From Caldicellulosiruptor hydrothermalis 108 (lineage in GTDB: Bacteria; Bacillota; Thermoanaerobacteria; Caldicellulosiruptorales; Caldicellulosiruptoraceae): 64,000 nucleotides of DNA. The notes under the pieces were generated by a model. The model saw only the letters and a list, made by a program, of their open reading frames with translations, searched no databases and was not told the DNA's origin. The DNA is taken from the NCBI RefSeq assembly GCF_000166355.1, contig NC_014652.1, positions 588,001 through 652,000 on the forward strand, written 5' to 3'. Of the stretch, positions 1-7,819 are shown one piece after another. The stretch's first letter is position 1. Each line of letters starts with the position of its first letter. The position numbers were made by a program, and so were the translations under genes.

Positions 1-147
1 AATTTTTGAAAGCTCTGCTTTGAAAGTTTTTTCTAACAAAGATGCTTGGGCTTGCTGACTCGATATAGCAAAAATTGAAGATGATAGCGAAAAGGTTATA
101 AAGCAAATTGTCACAATCACTGAAAGTACCCTTGCAGCTCTTATCAT
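1..147 (-). CDS. Secreted protein, N-terminal part only
   Basis: The first 49 codons of a minus-strand gene that runs off the left edge. The start ATG (147) has a good ribosome binding site, GGAGGTG, just upstream. The protein opens with Met-Ile-Arg, two Ala and an Arg, then a hydrophobic stretch of about 20 residues and a Ser/Ala-rich zone ending near Phe-Ala, which looks like a signal peptide. The visible mature part (SQQAQASLLEKTF) shows no domain I recognise. It is likely exported; its function cannot be told from this fragment. Confidence 0.7.
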   Translation of the reverse strand, partial: MIRAARVLSVIVTICFITFSLSSSIFAISSQQAQASLLEKTFKAELSKI

Positions 148-219
148 TGTTTCACCTCCAGGAATTTTGAATAGGAATATTCCAAATAATATTATATCAC
201 TCTTCGAAAAAAATGACTA

Positions 220-369
220 TCAGTTTTGTTTTTTGTCATCCCTCTTTTTATCTTTTGAAATTTTATTTCTAACTGTTTGAGCACTGATTTCAGTAGTGCT
301 TGATGCCCTGGCAAGTTCTTTTAAAACACCTACAAAAATTTTGCATCCTGCTGCAACGTTTGCGACAGC
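220..369 (-). pseudogene. Possible C-terminal gene remnant
   Basis: A 49-codon open frame on the minus strand ends in TGA at 220 and is closed upstream by TAA at 370-372, with no usable start codon inside. The translation (for example VGVLKELARASST, then EISAQTVRNKISKDKK) has a plausible protein composition, a helix-turn-helix feel and a charged tail. It could be the end of a decayed gene. I do not recognise the family, and chance is a real alternative. Confidence 0.2.
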
Positions 370-532
370 TTAAGGGGTGCGTAAAATGAGCCAAGTAACA
401 TTTTTAACTTATTATGTTACTAAGTAAACATAATAAATATACATAAATAGTGAAAATTATAGTCGACCAATGTTTTAAATCAAGAACATCAATTGGATTT
501 CCAAGTAAATTGCTTGTCTTTCTTAAAAACCA

Positions 533-561
533 TTGAATTGGAAAGGTAAAAAGGGTAAAAT
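533..561 (+). promoter_or_regulatory. Predicted promoter of the GGDEF/EAL gene
   Basis: TTGAAT (533-538) and TAAAAT (556-561) are separated by 17 bases, a good SigA-type match, and lie about 57 bases before the start at 619. Confidence 0.5.
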
Positions 562-618
562 TAGACTAACGAAAGGGGCAGTAGATAAATTCTCGTTTAG
601 AAAGGATGAAAAGGATGT

Positions 619-2352
619 ATGAAAGAAACTTCGGTTGATTTATGGATAAAGGATTTTATAGAGCTTACTGATACCCAGTTTGAAAGGTTTGAGCAGGCAA
701 TAAAATCAGAAAGAGGATTTTGGCTATACGATATCAAAGAAAAGAAGATTTATCTGTCAGACGGCGTTGTGTATCTTACAATACAAAGTGAGAATATTGA
801 GGACTATGTCAAAAAGCTTATGGCTGAAAATGAATTTATCCACCTTTTAAATCTTGCAAAAGAAAGTATAGAGAATAAACAAAATGGTTTTTCTATCAGA
901 GTAAAACTAAAGGAAGGCAGATGGATTTTTGTTTGTGCCACCATCCTCTATAAAAAGGGGATACCATTTAGGATAGTGGGGACATTTGAAGATGTAACAC
1001 CCCATGTTTCATGTGATTTAAGACTGAACAGGTATATTGAGCTTATTGCATATTATGATGATGTAACTGGGCTTCCAAATAGAAACTTTTTAAACGAAAA
1101 GATTAGAGAGAGAATAGAGGAGAGCAAGAAAGAGAATTCAAAATTTTGGGTAATATTTATTGAGGTTGGTAATTTTAGTTATATCAATGAAATATTTGGA
1201 CACGCAGTAGGAGATGAATTTTTAAAGTCGATAGCAATGGAGATAAAAAAGTTTTTGCCAAGAGAATGGATTTTCAGCAGGTTTGGCGGGGATGAATTTG
1301 TAGTAGTGACAACAGATGTAGAGAAAGCTTCGGTTGTACAAATTGTAGAAAATCTTGTAGAAAGATTTTCAAGAAGTTGGAGTGTAATGGGGAAGTGGTT
1401 ATATACAAACATCAACATAGGGATTGCTGGATACCCGCAGGATGGCACAGAAGCTGATACAATTTTGCAAAATGCAGAAATTGCCCTCACAATGGCCAAA
1501 AAGCGTGGAAAGGATATGGGCAAAAGTCTTTATGAGTTTTACGAAAGGTCTATGACAGAAGAGATTTTGAGAAGAGTTGAAATTGAGTCTGAAATCTTGA
1601 GAGGAATTCAAAATAAACAGTTCTTTTTAGTATATCAGCCAAAAGTATCCCGTGATGGTAGGACGGTAGTCGGTTTTGAGGCACTTCTGAGATGGAACTC
1701 CCAGAGAGGGATTTTGACCCCAGACAAGTTTATCCAGATTGCAGAAGAGAGCGGCCTTGTGTATGATTTAAACAGGCTCATATTGGATATTGTTTGCAGA
1801 GATATAAAATATATAAAAGAAAATGGTTTCAAGAAAGTGCCGGTTGCTATAAATTTGTCAGGCAAAGAGTTTGCCATGTATAATATGATAGGTATTTTAA
1901 GCGAATATCTGGAAAAACACGATGTGACTTCTAAAGATATTGAGATAGAAGTAACTGAAAGGATAATTTTGAATAATTTAGAACTTTCAAAAGAAATTTT
2001 TAATGAACTTTATGAAAAAGGCATTAAGATTTCAATAGATGATTTTGGCACTGGTTATTCGTCCCTTGAGCTGCTTTTGACACTTCCTATTCATGCCCTT
2101 AAGATTGACAAAAAGTTTATAAGCAGAATAGAGTTTTTTGGTAATGAATATGTTATTGTTAAAAATATCATTTATATGGCAAAAGAAATGAATTTGAAAA
2201 CAATTGCTGAAGGTGTTGAAAGAAAAGAACAATATGAGATATTAAAGGAATTGGGATGCGATGAATTTCAAGGCTATTATTTTTCAAAGCCGATGAGAAT
2301 AGAAGAGGTAGCTGAGCTTAGAAAGCAAGATGAGAGTCTTGAAATACAATAA
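619..2352 (+). CDS. GGDEF/EAL protein with PAS-like N-terminus
   Basis: A 577-residue cytoplasmic protein for cyclic-di-GMP turnover. Residues about 25-130 resemble a PAS sensor domain. A GGDEF domain follows, with the signature intact at 223-227, then an EAL domain with its signature at 354-356. The EAL domain keeps the residues expected for phosphodiesterase activity: the Asn of INLSG, the paired Glu of EVTER, DDFGTGYSS from 474, the Lys of LKIDKKF, the Glu of IAEGVER and the Gln of QGYYFSKP. In the GGDEF domain the first metal-binding Asp of the usual D-x-D-x-F motif reads Glu (IEVGNF), and there is no RxxD inhibitory site before GGDEF. Hydrolysis is therefore the safer activity call. It seems to be a single-gene unit. 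Confidence 0.9.
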   Translation: MKETSVDLWIKDFIELTDTQFERFEQAIKSERGFWLYDIKEKKIYLSDGVVYLTIQSENIEDYVKKLMAENEFIHLLNLAKESIENKQNGFSIRVKLKEGRWIFVCATILYKKGIPFRIVGTFEDVTPHVSCDLRLNRYIELIAYYDDVTGLPNRNFLNEKIRERIEESKKENSKFWVIFIEVGNFSYINEIFGHAVGDEFLKSIAMEIKKFLPREWIFSRFGGDEFVVVTTDVEKASVVQIVENLVERFSRSWSVMGKWLYTNINIGIAGYPQDGTEADTILQNAEIALTMAKKRGKDMGKSLYEFYERSMTEEILRRVEIESEILRGIQNKQFFLVYQPKVSRDGRTVVGFEALLRWNSQRGILTPDKFIQIAEESGLVYDLNRLILDIVCRDIKYIKENGFKKVPVAINLSGKEFAMYNMIGILSEYLEKHDVTSKDIEIEVTERIILNNLELSKEIFNELYEKGIKISIDDFGTGYSSLELLLTLPIHALKIDKKFISRIEFFGNEYVIVKNIIYMAKEMNLKTIAEGVERKEQYEILKELGCDEFQGYYFSKPMRIEEVAELRKQDESLEIQ

Positions 2353-2469
2353 AGATAGTACTGTGTTTCTCATATTTTCCCATATACAATAGAAAATTAC
2401 TTACAAAAAATTAAAAAGCAAAATAAACTTCTTTTAGGCACTTCGACTGACTACGATGGAAAGGTAATT

Positions 2470-2498
2470 TTGGTATTGAATCCAGGGTATTTTATAAT
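2470..2498 (+). promoter_or_regulatory. Predicted araB promoter
   Basis: TTGGTA (2470-2475) and TATAAT (2493-2498) with a 17-base spacer. Transcription would begin near 2505, at the start of the long hairpin at 2501-2555, and continue into araB. Confidence 0.5.
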
Positions 2499-2500
2499 CT

Positions 2501-2555
2501 AAAAGAGAAGGATGTGAAATTGTTCACGTACAACTTTTTTCACTCCTTCTCTTTT
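2501..2555 (+). terminator. Long hairpin in the araB leader
   Basis: AAAAGAGAAGGA (2501-2512) pairs perfectly with TCCTTCTCTTTT (2544-2555). A further 6 base pairs (2514-2519 with 2538-2543) follow after one bulged T. GTTCTTTTT comes after it. It could end transcription of the GGDEF/EAL gene, but it lies downstream of the predicted araB promoter, so it may also act as an attenuator or as a stabilising 5' hairpin. Confidence 0.55.
2520..2533. promoter_or_regulatory. Candidate AraR operator
   Basis: TTGTTC-AC-GTACAA is an inverted repeat with 5 of 6 symmetrical positions. It resembles the known AraR site TTGTAC-GTACAA, with two extra central bases. It sits about 15 bases after the predicted start of the araB transcript, where a bound repressor would block transcription. 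araR lies just downstream of araB. The match is imperfect. Confidence 0.4.
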
Positions 2556-2631
2556 GTTCTTTTTGCATATATGTTACTATATTTTTAAAGAAACATGTAT
2601 GCACAAGCAAAAGGGGAAAAGGGGGATTTTT

Positions 2632-4302
2632 ATGGCAAAGTTTAGTATAGGAATTGATTTTGGGACACAGTCAGGAAGGGCAGTGCTTGTAAATGTGGAG
2701 ACAGGTGAAGAGGTTGCAACAAGTGTGAAAGAGTACACTCATGGAGTTATGGACGAAAGTTTACCAGATGGTACAAAACTCCCTCATGACTGGGCACTTC
2801 AACATCCACAGGATTATATAGAAGTCTTGGCAACAACTGTTCCAGATGTCTTGAAAAAAGCAGGTGTTTCCAAAGACGATGTGATTGGAATAGGAATTGA
2901 CTTTACAGCCTGTACAATGCTTCCTATCAAGAAAGATGGAACACCGCTTTGCATGATAGACAAATTCAAATCACATCCTCATGCCTATGTTAAGCTGTGG
3001 AAACACCATGCTGCTCAAAAGTATGCAAATAGGCTAAATCAAATAGCACAGGAGAGAGGAGAAAAGTTCTTACAAAGGTATGGTGGAAAGATTTCATCTG
3101 AGTGGCTTTTCCCAAAGATCATGCAAATATTAGAAGAAGCACCGGAAATTTATGAAGAAGCAGACAAGTTTATAGAGGCTGCTGACTGGGTTGTAATGAA
3201 GATGACAGGTGTTGAAAAGAGAAACTCATGCACAGCTGGATATAAAGCTATCTGGAGCAAGAGGGAAGGATATCCTTCAAAAGAGTTTTTCATGGCGCTT
3301 CATCCAAGGCTTGAAAATGTGGTTGACGAAAAGCTGTCACGCGACATATATCCTATCGGTCAAAAAGCTGGAGAGCTCACAGAAGAGATGGCAAAGCTAA
3401 TGGGACTCAATCCTGGGACAGCTGTTGCAATTGCAAATGTGGATGCCCATGTATCTGTGCCAGCTGTTGGGATTACTGATATTGGCAAGATGCTAATGAT
3501 AATCGGAACATCTACATGCCACATGCTTCTGTGGAACGAAGAGAAGATGGTGCCAGGCATCTGTGGATATGTTGAGGATGGTATTTTGCCTGGTTTTTAT
3601 GGGTATGAGGCAGGTCAGAGCTGTGTTGGAGACCATTTTGAGTGGTTTGTTGAAAACTGCGTGCCACCAACATACTATGATGAAGCAAAGCAAAAAGGAC
3701 TAAATATCTATCAGCTACTCAAAGAAAAAGCAAAGGTGCTAAGGCCCGGCCAAAGCGGTCTTTTGGCGCTTGACTGGTGGAATGGCAACAGGTCAATTCT
3801 GGTTGATGCAGACCTCACTGGTATGATGCTTGGCATGACCTTAACTACAAAGCCTGAGGAGATGTACAGGGCACTGATTGAGGCAACAGCGTATGGCACA
3901 AAGATAATAATTGACAACTTCAATGAACATGGCATTGAGGTAAGAGAACTTTATGCATGTGGAGGAATTGCTGAGAAAGACGAACTTTTGATGCAGATTT
4001 ATGCTGATGTGACAGGACTTGAGATAAAGGTATCAGCATCACCTCAAACACCAGCACTTGGTTCTGCTATGTTTGGTGCAGTTGCTGCAGGAAAAGAAAA
4101 AGGTGGTTATGACAGCATATTTGAGGCTGCAAAGAAGATGGCAAAACTAAAAGACTATTCTTACAAACCAAATCCGCAAAACCATGAGATTTACAAAAAG
4201 CTATACAGAGAATACAGAATTCTTCACGACTATTTTGGCCGTGGAGCAAATGATGTGATGAAGAGACTAAAAGAGATAAAGGAAGAAGTTTCAAAGATAT
4301 AG
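2632..4302 (+). CDS. araB: L-ribulokinase
   Basis: A 556-residue FGGY-family sugar kinase that phosphorylates L-ribulose to L-ribulose 5-phosphate in arabinose catabolism. The N-terminal phosphate motif ([10 protein letters not shown]) begins near residue 7. The ribulokinase-type stretch [13 protein letters not shown] lies near residue 85, and the C-terminal FGGY region carries [10 protein letters not shown] and [13 protein letters not shown]. Length fits AraB (about 560). An open frame extends 26 codons upstream, but the ATG at 2632 follows a GGGGG ribosome binding site and matches where relatives begin, so that start is used. araR and araD follow on the same strand. An araA isomerase is not in the window. 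Confidence 0.93.
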   Translation: MAKFSIGIDFGTQSGRAVLVNVETGEEVATSVKEYTHGVMDESLPDGTKLPHDWALQHPQDYIEVLATTVPDVLKKAGVSKDDVIGIGIDFTACTMLPIKKDGTPLCMIDKFKSHPHAYVKLWKHHAAQKYANRLNQIAQERGEKFLQRYGGKISSEWLFPKIMQILEEAPEIYEEADKFIEAADWVVMKMTGVEKRNSCTAGYKAIWSKREGYPSKEFFMALHPRLENVVDEKLSRDIYPIGQKAGELTEEMAKLMGLNPGTAVAIANVDAHVSVPAVGITDIGKMLMIIGTSTCHMLLWNEEKMVPGICGYVEDGILPGFYGYEAGQSCVGDHFEWFVENCVPPTYYDEAKQKGLNIYQLLKEKAKVLRPGQSGLLALDWWNGNRSILVDADLTGMMLGMTLTTKPEEMYRALIEATAYGTKIIIDNFNEHGIEVRELYACGGIAEKDELLMQIYADVTGLEIKVSASPQTPALGSAMFGAVAAGKEKGGYDSIFEAAKKMAKLKDYSYKPNPQNHEIYKKLYREYRILHDYFGRGANDVMKRLKEIKEEVSKI

Positions 4303-4329
4303 ATCTTTAAGTCTTTTAACCATTCAAAA

Positions 4330-4376
4330 GCAGGCTGCCCTTTGAAAACTACCTTTGCTTTTTAGGGGCGGCCTGC
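4330..4376. terminator. Hairpin between araB and araR
   Basis: GCAGGCTGCCC (4330-4340) pairs with GGGCGGCCTGC (4366-4376) with one G-T pair around a 25-base loop. No T-run follows, so it may be a processing or weak pausing signal and not a full terminator. Confidence 0.4.
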
Positions 4377-4455
4377 AAGTTAAATAATGGTATTGATTTA
4401 AAAATTTTTAAGTGGTATGATAAAAATAAACTTGTATGGACAAGATGATGATAAA

Positions 4456-5511
4456 ATGAGCAAAACCAAATATGAGATTATAAAAGATTTCATTATTGAA
4501 GGAATTAACTCTGGCAAGTTCAAAGAGGGCGAGAAAATTTATTCAGAGAATATGCTATCACGAAAGTTCAAAGTTTCGCGGCACACTGTAAGAAGAGCTA
4601 TAATGGAGCTCGAATTTGAAGGACTTTTGGTGTCGCAGAAAGGAAGAGGCACGTTTGTTGCAAAGAAAAGTGCAGACAGCTCTAAATGCATTGCTGTTCT
4701 GACAACATTTATATCAGACTACATCTTTCCCCTGATTATAAGAGGAATTGAAAAGGTGATAGCACATGAAGGGTACGGTCTTTTGCTGTTTTCGACTGAC
4801 AACAGCTATGAATTTGAAAGATATCACTTGGAGAGCATAATAAACAACCCAAACATAGACGCTGTCATAATAGAACCAACAAAAAGTACCTTGCCTTCCA
4901 AAAATCAAGAGCTTTATAGAAAACTCATACAAAAAGACATCCCTGTGATTTTCATCAATACTATTTTAGAAGAAATTGCTCAAAACTACATAATAACCAA
5001 AGACCAGTCAGCTGTTTACAGGCTTACATGCAGCCTCATAAAAAGCGGTTGCAAAAAGCTTCTTGGCATTTTCAAAGGCGACGATTTGCAAGGGATAAAA
5101 AGATACAGTGGTTTTGAAAAAGCGTGCAGGGAGGCACAGGCAGAGTTTGATGCAATCTTTTTCACAAGTGAGGAGTATAATTTTGTTCATAACAGAGCTG
5201 CTGAAGTCATATCAAGAGAGAGATTTGATGCAGCCGTTTGCTACAACGACAAGATTGCCCTTCCTCTTTGTGTAAAGCTAAAAGAAATGGGATTTAGAAT
5301 TCCTCAGGATATATCTGTTACAGGATATGACAACTCACTTCTTTCTACACTGACAGATATAAAGCTCACAACTGTTGAGCATCCAAAAGAAAAGCTTGGA
5401 GAGATGGCAGCAAAGGCAGCAGTTGCCATGATAAAGAAGAATAGAAAAGGTGTCAAGGAAGAGGTTGAATGTGAGATAATCTTCAGAAATTCAACAAAAG
5501 GAGGATTTTGA
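4456..5511 (+). CDS. araR: Arabinose repressor AraR (GntR-LacI type)
   Basis: A 351-residue regulator with a GntR-type winged helix at the N-terminus (KYEIIKDFI, then the recognition helix VSRHTVRRAI and the wing QKGRGTFVAKK) joined to a LacI/GalR-type sugar-binding domain from about residue 75. This fusion is the hallmark of AraR, which represses arabinose genes until L-arabinose binds. The frame is open from 4417, but the Bacillus AraR N-terminus (MLPKY) aligns with the ATG at 4456 (MSKTKY). Neither start has a strong ribosome binding site. It sits between araB and araD, and its likely target is the site at 2520-2533. Confidence 0.85.
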   Translation: MSKTKYEIIKDFIIEGINSGKFKEGEKIYSENMLSRKFKVSRHTVRRAIMELEFEGLLVSQKGRGTFVAKKSADSSKCIAVLTTFISDYIFPLIIRGIEKVIAHEGYGLLLFSTDNSYEFERYHLESIINNPNIDAVIIEPTKSTLPSKNQELYRKLIQKDIPVIFINTILEEIAQNYIITKDQSAVYRLTCSLIKSGCKKLLGIFKGDDLQGIKRYSGFEKACREAQAEFDAIFFTSEEYNFVHNRAAEVISRERFDAAVCYNDKIALPLCVKLKEMGFRIPQDISVTGYDNSLLSTLTDIKLTTVEHPKEKLGEMAAKAAVAMIKKNRKGVKEEVECEIIFRNSTKGGF

Positions 5512-5513
5512 AA

Positions 5514-6158
5514 ATGCTTGAGAGTTTGAAAGAGCTTGTTTGTAAATACAATCTTTATCTTCCAAAATTTGGTCTTGTCACATGGACATCTGGTAACGTC
5601 TCAGCACGCGACCCTGAGACAAACCTTGTTGTTATAAAGCCATCGGGTGTTATGTATGATGATTTGACACCTGACAAGATGGTTGTTGTTGATATGGATG
5701 GAAATATAGTTGAAGGAAATTTAAAACCTTCAACAGACACACTTACACATCTTTATGTATACAAGCACATGCCACACATAAATGCTGTTGTCCATACTCA
5801 TTCAAACTATGCAACAGCGTTTGCAGCCTTGGGCCAGCCAATAAAAGTGTATTTGACAGCAATTGCCGATGAGTTTGGCTGTGAGATTCCATGCGGACCG
5901 TATGCTCAGATTGGTGGTGAGGACATAGGCAAGGTGATAGTTGAGTATATAGGTTCAAGCCCGGCAATTCTTCTTCAGAACCATGGAGTTTTTACGATAG
6001 GCAAGACAGTTGATGAGGCAGTAAAAGCTGCTGTTATGGTAGAAGATGTAGCAAAAACAGTATTTATTGCAAAGATGATGGGCGAGCCTATCGAGATTCC
6101 ACCTGAAGAGGTAAAAAGAGCTCATGAGAGGTACATGACAAAATATGGGCAAAAATAA
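5514..6158 (+). CDS. araD: L-ribulose-5-phosphate 4-epimerase / class II aldolase
   Basis: A 214-residue class II aldolase/adducin-family enzyme, most likely converting L-ribulose 5-phosphate to D-xylulose 5-phosphate, the last step before the pentose phosphate pathway. The zinc ligands are visible in VVHTHSN (near residue 88) and in QNHGVF. The ATG at 5514 lies 9 bases after AAAGGAGG; a TTG at 5508 is too close to it. The gene begins just after the araR stop. L-fuculose-phosphate aldolase is the alternative reading for this family, but the arabinose neighbourhood and the N-terminus (LPKFGLVTWTSGNVSARD) favour AraD. Confidence 0.85.
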   Translation: MLESLKELVCKYNLYLPKFGLVTWTSGNVSARDPETNLVVIKPSGVMYDDLTPDKMVVVDMDGNIVEGNLKPSTDTLTHLYVYKHMPHINAVVHTHSNYATAFAALGQPIKVYLTAIADEFGCEIPCGPYAQIGGEDIGKVIVEYIGSSPAILLQNHGVFTIGKTVDEAVKAAVMVEDVAKTVFIAKMMGEPIEIPPEEVKRAHERYMTKYGQK

Positions 6159-6204
6159 AAAATTACTTTTCCCCCAGCACAAGAAAGGATTGTTAATACA
6201 ACAT

Positions 6205-6243
6205 AAGGCTGCCGTTTTCAAGTGGCAGCCTTGCTTGTTTTTT
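6205..6243. terminator. Terminator after araD
   Basis: AAGGCTGCC (6205-6213) pairs perfectly with GGCAGCCTT (6224-6232), followed by GC and a T-rich run. It lies between convergent genes. Confidence 0.8.
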
Positions 6244-7601
6244 TACAGTCCAAATATTCTGCTTACAACCTCTTTTAGCTCTTCATCACTTATTGATGTA
6301 TTTCTTCCATTTTCATATTGACTGTCTACCCACTCTTTGACCTTCTGAACCCTTGGGTCTTTTTTGTCAACCTGAATGTCAATGCCGCTATCTTTGAAAT
6401 ACCTGTTTATCCAGATTACAATTCCTGCAATGCCTGAGTATGCATCAATAATCACCTTAGGAGGCTTCCCCAGAATCTTTCCTGTATCAAATATATTGTA
6501 AATCTCCTCATCTTTCATAAGTCCATCTGCATGGATTCCTGCCCGTGTTGCGTTAAAGTTCTCACCGACAAAAGGCGTCATTGGAGGAATCTCATACCCG
6601 ATTTCTTTTTTGAAATACTCAGCAATCTCAGATATCACAGCAACGTTCATGCCATCTGCCGACCCTCTTATCTGAATATATTCCATCACCATTGCCTCTA
6701 ATGGAGTGTTGCCGGTTCGCTCACCTATTCCCAAAAGAGATGTGTTTACCATTGAGGCACCATAAAGCCATGCCATTGTTGAGTTTATGACTGCCTTGTA
6801 AAAATCGTTATGGCCATGCCATTCAAGCCACTCAGATGGCACTTCACCATAGTTCACAATGCCATAGATTATCTGTGGAACGCTTCTTGGCAGAGCCACA
6901 CCCGGTATTGGTGATCCAAGCCCCAGCGTGTCACAGGCTCTGATTTTCACAGGCATATTTGCCTCTTTTGAAAGCTTCATAAGTTCATTAATAAACGGCA
7001 GGACAAACCCGTAAAAGTCTGCGCGTGTGATGTCTTCAAAATGGCAGCGTGGTATAATTCCTGCCTCAAGGGCTGATGAGACAATCTCTAAGTATTGCTT
7101 CATTGCCTGACTTCTTGTCATCTTTAATTTTTTGAAGATATGATAGTCAGAACATGAAACCAAAATTCCTGTTTCCTTGATACCAAGGCTCTTTACAATC
7201 TCAAAATCCTCTTTTTTTGCGCGAATCCAAGCGGTGACTTTTGGGAAATCATAACCTTTTTCCAAACACTTTAAAACTGCTTCTTTGTCCTGTTTTGAGT
7301 ACACAAAAAACTCTGTATGAAGAATAACGCCACTCCCATTGTCAAGTTCATGCAAGTAGTCATAAATTCTACAAATTTGATCAACAGTGTACGGTGAGCG
7401 TGATTGCTGGCCGTCTCTGAAAGTTGTGTCGGTAATATAAAGTTTTTCTGGCACGTTCATGGGCACAATCCTGTGGTTGAATACAAGCCTTGGTACTTCA
7501 TTGTAAGGATAGATGTTTCTGAAAAGATTTGGCTCTTCAACATCCCTGAACTGATACTCAATCTCAAGAATGTGAGTCTTTTGATTAAATTTTACATTCA
7601 T
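6243..7601 (-). CDS. Re-type citrate synthase candidate (DRE-TIM family)
   Basis: A 452-residue member of the isopropylmalate/homocitrate synthase (DRE-TIM) family. It condenses an acyl-CoA with an oxoacid in a metal-bound TIM barrel. Visible motifs are DTTFRDGQQ at residues 58-66, HFEDITRAD in the middle, the metal site HGHND, and GIGERTGNTPLEAMV. It lacks the C-terminal LeuA allosteric domain. An N-terminal extension before the barrel, the FRDGQQSR variant and the length agree with what I recall of Re-citrate synthases such as the Clostridium kluyveri enzyme, which makes citrate for glutamate synthesis in anaerobes. The ATG at 7601 lies about 10 bases after GGGAGG; an upstream TTG at 7610 touches the ribosome binding site and is rejected. 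A c-di-AMP riboswitch occupies its leader. A homocitrate synthase or other DRE-TIM activity cannot be excluded. Confidence 0.7.
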   Translation of the reverse strand: MNVKFNQKTHILEIEYQFRDVEEPNLFRNIYPYNEVPRLVFNHRIVPMNVPEKLYITDTTFRDGQQSRSPYTVDQICRIYDYLHELDNGSGVILHTEFFVYSKQDKEAVLKCLEKGYDFPKVTAWIRAKKEDFEIVKSLGIKETGILVSCSDYHIFKKLKMTRSQAMKQYLEIVSSALEAGIIPRCHFEDITRADFYGFVLPFINELMKLSKEANMPVKIRACDTLGLGSPIPGVALPRSVPQIIYGIVNYGEVPSEWLEWHGHNDFYKAVINSTMAWLYGASMVNTSLLGIGERTGNTPLEAMVMEYIQIRGSADGMNVAVISEIAEYFKKEIGYEIPPMTPFVGENFNATRAGIHADGLMKDEEIYNIFDTGKILGKPPKVIIDAYSGIAGIVIWINRYFKDSGIDIQVDKKDPRVQKVKEWVDSQYENGRNTSISDEELKEVVSRIFGL

Positions 7602-7621
7602 AAAAAACAAACCTCCCTTTC

Positions 7622-7750
7622 AAAGCTTCGGGGGTTAGCTGACGGGTTCGGGCAGAAAGGGACTTTTGCCCTACAAGGCAAAAATGCCTTGATTCACCCC
7701 AAAAAGTGGGTCCCCCCTATCCTGTGCTTTTTACACAGGAATTCAGCTTT
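7622..7750 (-). promoter_or_regulatory. c-di-AMP riboswitch (ydaO/yuaA class)
   Basis: The minus-strand leader matches the ydaO aptamer block by block. P1 is AAAGC/GCTTT (7746-7750 with 7622-7626). Then come GCTGAATTC, a CCTGTG...CACAGG stem (7721-7739), GGGGGGACCCAC followed by TTTTTGGGGTGAATC (ending at 7691), a CAAGGCA/TGCCTTG stem, GTAGGGC (7668-7674), CCCGAACCCG, and CAGCTAACCCCCGAAGC (7625-7641). These follow the same order as the Thermoanaerobacter ydaO aptamer as I recall it. The ribosome binding site of the downstream gene starts a few bases after P1. This suggests control of translation, with ligand expected to switch expression off as in known members. Confidence 0.9.
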
Positions 7751-7780
7751 TTTTGATTTTATTTTTTTATTATGATTTTT

Positions 7781-7809
7781 ATCATACCAGAAAAGCGGCA
7801 GTTTGGCAA
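7781..7809 (-). promoter_or_regulatory. Promoter of the riboswitch and citrate synthase gene
   Basis: On the minus strand TTGCCA (7804-7809) and TATGAT (7781-7786) are separated by 17 bases. The transcript would start near 7774, about 25 bases before the aptamer. Confidence 0.65.
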
Positions 7810-7819
7810 GAAAGAATGT

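Larger units (their letters stand above)
148..618. other. Gene-poor stretch before the GGDEF/EAL gene
   Basis: About 470 bases without a convincing gene. It holds a possible minus-strand coding remnant (220-369), a small inverted repeat at 394-420 (GTAACAT and ATGTTAC around a 13-base loop), and a likely promoter at 533-561 for the gene that follows. The rest is AT-rich and shows nothing I can name. Confidence 0.6.

Noticed and set aside
2359-2502. Short open frame ending before the araB promoter (contains GTSTDYDGKVILVLNPG)
   Set aside because: No start codon or ribosome binding site, and it overlaps a good promoter; most likely chance.
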